Part shown: positions 63,001 to 64,000 of the stretch, one piece after another
Numbering within the stretch: position 1 is the stretch's first letter
How the letters are laid out: every line of letters starts with the position of its first letter
DNA from: Enemella dayhoffiae
GTDB lineage: Bacteria > Actinomycetota > Actinomycetes > Propionibacteriales > Propionibacteriaceae
Direction: 5' to 3'
Assembly (NCBI RefSeq): GCF_002250625.1
Contig: NZ_NMVQ01000046.1
Location: 90,606 to 154,605 of the forward strand
DNA: 64,000 nt
Position numbers and translations under genes: made by a program
The notes under the pieces: generated by a model
What the model was told of the DNA's origin: nothing
Database searches by the model: none
What the model saw: only the letters and a program-made list of their open reading frames with translations

Positions 63001-63612
63001 AAGAACCTGCAGGTGCTGGGCCGGGTCAACCCGCTCGCGCTCGAGGAGTTCGACGCGATGACCGAACGGCACCAGTTCCTGTCCGAACAGCTGGACGACC
63101 TGCGGCGTACCCGCAAGGACCTGACCGACATCATCGCCGAGGTGGACAACCGGGTGCAGCAGGTGTTCGCCGAGGCGTACGCCGACGTGGAGGCCGCGTT
63201 CGAGCAGGTGTTCGCCAAGCTGTTCCCCGGCGGCGAGGGCCGGCTGGTGCTGACCGAGCCGGGGCAGTGGCTGACCACCGGGGTGGACGTCGAGGCGCGC
63301 CCGCCCGGCAAGAAGGTGAAGCGGCTGTCGCTGCTGTCCGGTGGCGAACGCTCGCTGGTCGCGGTGGCGTTCCTGGTCGCGCTGTTCATCGCCCGCCCGA
63401 GCCCCTTCTACATCCTCGACGAGGTGGAGGCGGCGCTGGACGACACGAACCTCGGACGTCTGCTGGAGATCTACCAGCAGTTGCGGGACAACTCCCAGCT
63501 GCTGGTGATCACCCACCAGAAGCGGACGATGGAGATCGCCGACGCGCTCTATGGCGTGACCATGCGCGGGGACGGCGTGTCGACGGTGATCAGCCAGCGG
63601 CTGCACGACTGA
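60058..63612 (+). CDS. smc: Chromosome segregation protein SMC
   Basis: A 1184-residue condensin subunit. Walker A G-P-N-G-S-G-K-S is at 31-38; two long coiled coils (about 170-500 and 660-1010) flank a hinge near 515-640; the ABC signature L-S-G-G-E-R-S near 1091 and Walker B Y-I-L-D-E-V-E-A-A-L near 1117 complete the head. It acts with ScpA/ScpB to compact and segregate the chromosome. GTG start; the long upstream open frame lies inside gtrA and is rejected. The coiled-coil DNA is strongly GC-biased with many Ala/Arg/Glu codons. Confidence 0.97.
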   Translation: MYLKSLTLRGFKSFASATTLNFEPGITCVVGPNGSGKSNVVDALAWVMGAQAAKSLRGGKMEDVIFAGTSGRAPLGRAEVALTIDNTDGALPIEYTEVTISRTMFRNGGSEYAINGNAARLLDVQELLSDSGIGREMHVIVGQGQLDSILQATPEGRRGFIEEAAGVLKHRKRKEKALRKLESTEGNLNRLNDLIGEIRRQLKPLGRQADVARKAVVIQAEVRDARARLLADDLVQATLALESDLADEQALRDRRTRIEESLAHAREAEAEAEEQLRLGLPRLTAAQETWYALSGLRERVSSTMSIAAERVRNASNQPTEDRPGRDPEQLEAEANEVGRQEEELRADVARADEALAGATERRNTAEKAHAAEEQRLAAQLRAIADRREGLARLTGQVNSARSRAEAVVEEIGRLTTARTQALERAQRARAEFTSLETKVAGLDAGEVDLDSEHEEAASELEAVERQLGDLQKQEQSANQERAAAAARLEALKLGLERKDASAALLAATDRVGGLLGQVAALVQVESGFEAAVSAAFGQTADAVAVTGLDAAVGAFDHLKAEDLGRAGLLLRGAVTDGEVWPQLPYWAQYAADVVGCDAELRPSVLRVLRKVAVVDDLPAARRLVADLPDVTAVTRDGDILSAWFAAGGSGHKQSLIEAQAAVDEAEKRLVAADHQVERLRFALGEVGRRHEEARSRLDVALGRLHESDAVMAALAEDLGKWQNLARQAADEAGRLAAAAEKAQAQQAADADKLAELEQRLKFASAEEIEEDADPAERDRLAEVARAARQGEMDARLTLRTTEERVRGLAGRADSLRRAAENERRARARAEARRRQLRREAENARAVRSAAEWLLRRVEISRDLAAVERSTAESERAEADRALADARRRSRELAADLQQLVDSVHRDELARAQQRMRVETLTEKAMAELGLEAETLMGEFGPELPIPVLTRPDGSALTEDDEQPEPVPFVRAEQEKRLRRAEKNLQVLGRVNPLALEEFDAMTERHQFLSEQLDDLRRTRKDLTDIIAEVDNRVQQVFAEAYADVEAAFEQVFAKLFPGGEGRLVLTEPGQWLTTGVDVEARPPGKKVKRLSLLSGGERSLVAVAFLVALFIARPSPFYILDEVEAALDDTNLGRLLEIYQQLRDNSQLLVITHQKRTMEIADALYGVTMRGDGVSTVISQRLHD

Positions 63613-63853
63613 GGCGTTCTCGTCGGCTCCCCGGCCGACACCCGTCGCCCCCTGACCAGCCGATGATGGACCCTTGAAAGAGATTGATGGTCCGTCGCCG
63701 CCCCGCTGCTGATGGGCGCGCGTATCTGAATCGGTAGCGTTCGGGCGCGCGAGTGCTAGCGTTGGCAGCAGGCACCGGCCGGGGACGCGCCGGCCCTTCG
63801 AGGAGTTCAGCCCACATCCCACCTCAGCGCAACCAGAAGGAAAGTGATCGCGG

Positions 63854-64000
63854 ATGCGGCGGATAATGCTGCGGAGCGGGGAGTTCATCCCTGTGCTGGG
63901 CCAGGGCACCTGGGGCTGGGGTGAGGACCCCGGCCGCCGCGGCGACGAGGTCACCGCGCTGCACGCCGGCCTTGAGCTGGGCATGACGCTGGTCGACACC
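63854..64000 (+). CDS. Aldo/keto reductase, 3' part outside window
   Basis: The first 49 codons of an NADPH-dependent oxidoreductase: V-L-G-Q-G-T-W-G-W-G near residue 14-23, then the helix A-L-H-A-G-L-E-L-G-M-T-L-V-D-T that contains the start of the catalytic D-T-A-E-x-Y motif. AAGGAAAG lies about 9 nt upstream. The 241-bp gap after smc (63613-63853) holds no gene that I can see. Confidence 0.85.
   Translation, partial: MRRIMLRSGEFIPVLGQGTWGWGEDPGRRGDEVTALHAGLELGMTLVDT

Noticed and set aside
63751..63760. GAGTGCTAGC resembles half of a CIRCE (HrcA) operator in the gap after smc.
   Set aside because: The matching left half (GCACTC) 9 nt upstream is absent and the next gene is an aldo/keto reductase, not a chaperone.
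59890..63999. A 1369-codon open frame on the minus strand opposite smc.
   Set aside because: It is a shadow of GC-rich smc codons; no start signal, low-complexity Leu/Gly/His protein, no family.

Overview
The window is GC-rich and densely coded, and the gene content points to an actinobacterium, most likely in the Propionibacteriales/Propionibacteriaceae range (inference from gene families and synteny, not from a marker-gene search). Lineage signals are the FAS-II cluster in the order fasR-fabD-fabH-acpP-fabF followed by an acetyl-CoA carboxylase beta gene, the actinobacterial DUF3145 and DUF3052 proteins, an AceE-type homodimeric pyruvate dehydrogenase E1 divergent from DUF3052-ahpE, three GT-C (GT87) mannosyltransferases, and many genes whose start codon lies 6-7 nt after a TANNNT -10 box (leaderless mRNAs).

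Layout. 1-3.2 kb: 3' part of a polysaccharide deacetylase gene, a lipoprotein, a divergent tetR/membrane-protein pair sharing one operator, and a tRNA-Met bracketed by two unusual dyad-symmetric repeat arrays. 3.2-7.6 kb: two GT87 mannosyltransferases, a HAD phosphatase and a membrane protein in one minus-strand run. 7.8-12.7 kb: moxR-DUF58-VWA-VWA operon, then the YggS PLP-homeostasis protein. 12.8-20 kb: DUF3145, then the fatty-acid synthesis cluster on the minus strand. 20-26.4 kb: PHP hydrolase, aceE, DUF3052, ahpE, a SigA-like group-2 sigma factor, tRNA-Val. 26.4-32.7 kb: an alpha/beta hydrolase, a third GT87 enzyme, a CPBP protease-histidine kinase-response regulator operon and a decayed CPBP copy. 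32.7-38.3 kb: GDPD, YqeY, a gene-poor stretch with repeats, a ROK kinase, rpsO, a frameshifted secreted cell-wall enzyme, asparaginase and a 54-aa membrane protein. 38.5-48.1 kb: pnp, an M16 peptidase, a broken DUF1800/trypsin-LGFP chimera, dapB, a DUF2993 protein, a GNAT and RNase J. 48.1-64 kb: a decayed sensor-domain gene, rpmB, recG, rsmD-coaD, an OmpR-type two-component system, DUF177-rpmF-rnc-mutM, an orphan MazF-like gene, gtrA, smc and the start of an aldo/keto reductase.

How the parts fit. Most of the window is conserved housekeeping: lipid synthesis under a PucR-type activator, RNA processing and decay (PNPase, RNase J, RNase III), translation (S15, L28, L32, RsmD), DNA repair and chromosome maintenance (RecG, MutM, SMC), CoA and lysine/peptidoglycan precursor synthesis. 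The accessory signal is in decay and repeats. Six decayed or broken genes are seen: a CGNR-type remnant near 26.5 kb, and CPBP, HNH, lytic/M15, DUF1800-trypsin and sensor-domain genes within 32-49 kb. Structured or repeated intergenic DNA lies at 2.87-3.15, 34.0-34.25, 38.4, 45.4-45.6, 48.0-48.1 and 57.4 kb. No transposase, phage gene, CRISPR array or rRNA was seen. The most unusual signals are the phased repeat arrays around tRNA-Met, the FabD with a lysine-less lipoyl-like tail, the multi-hairpin element at 45.4 kb, the hairpin train before rnc, and the out-of-frame protease chimera.
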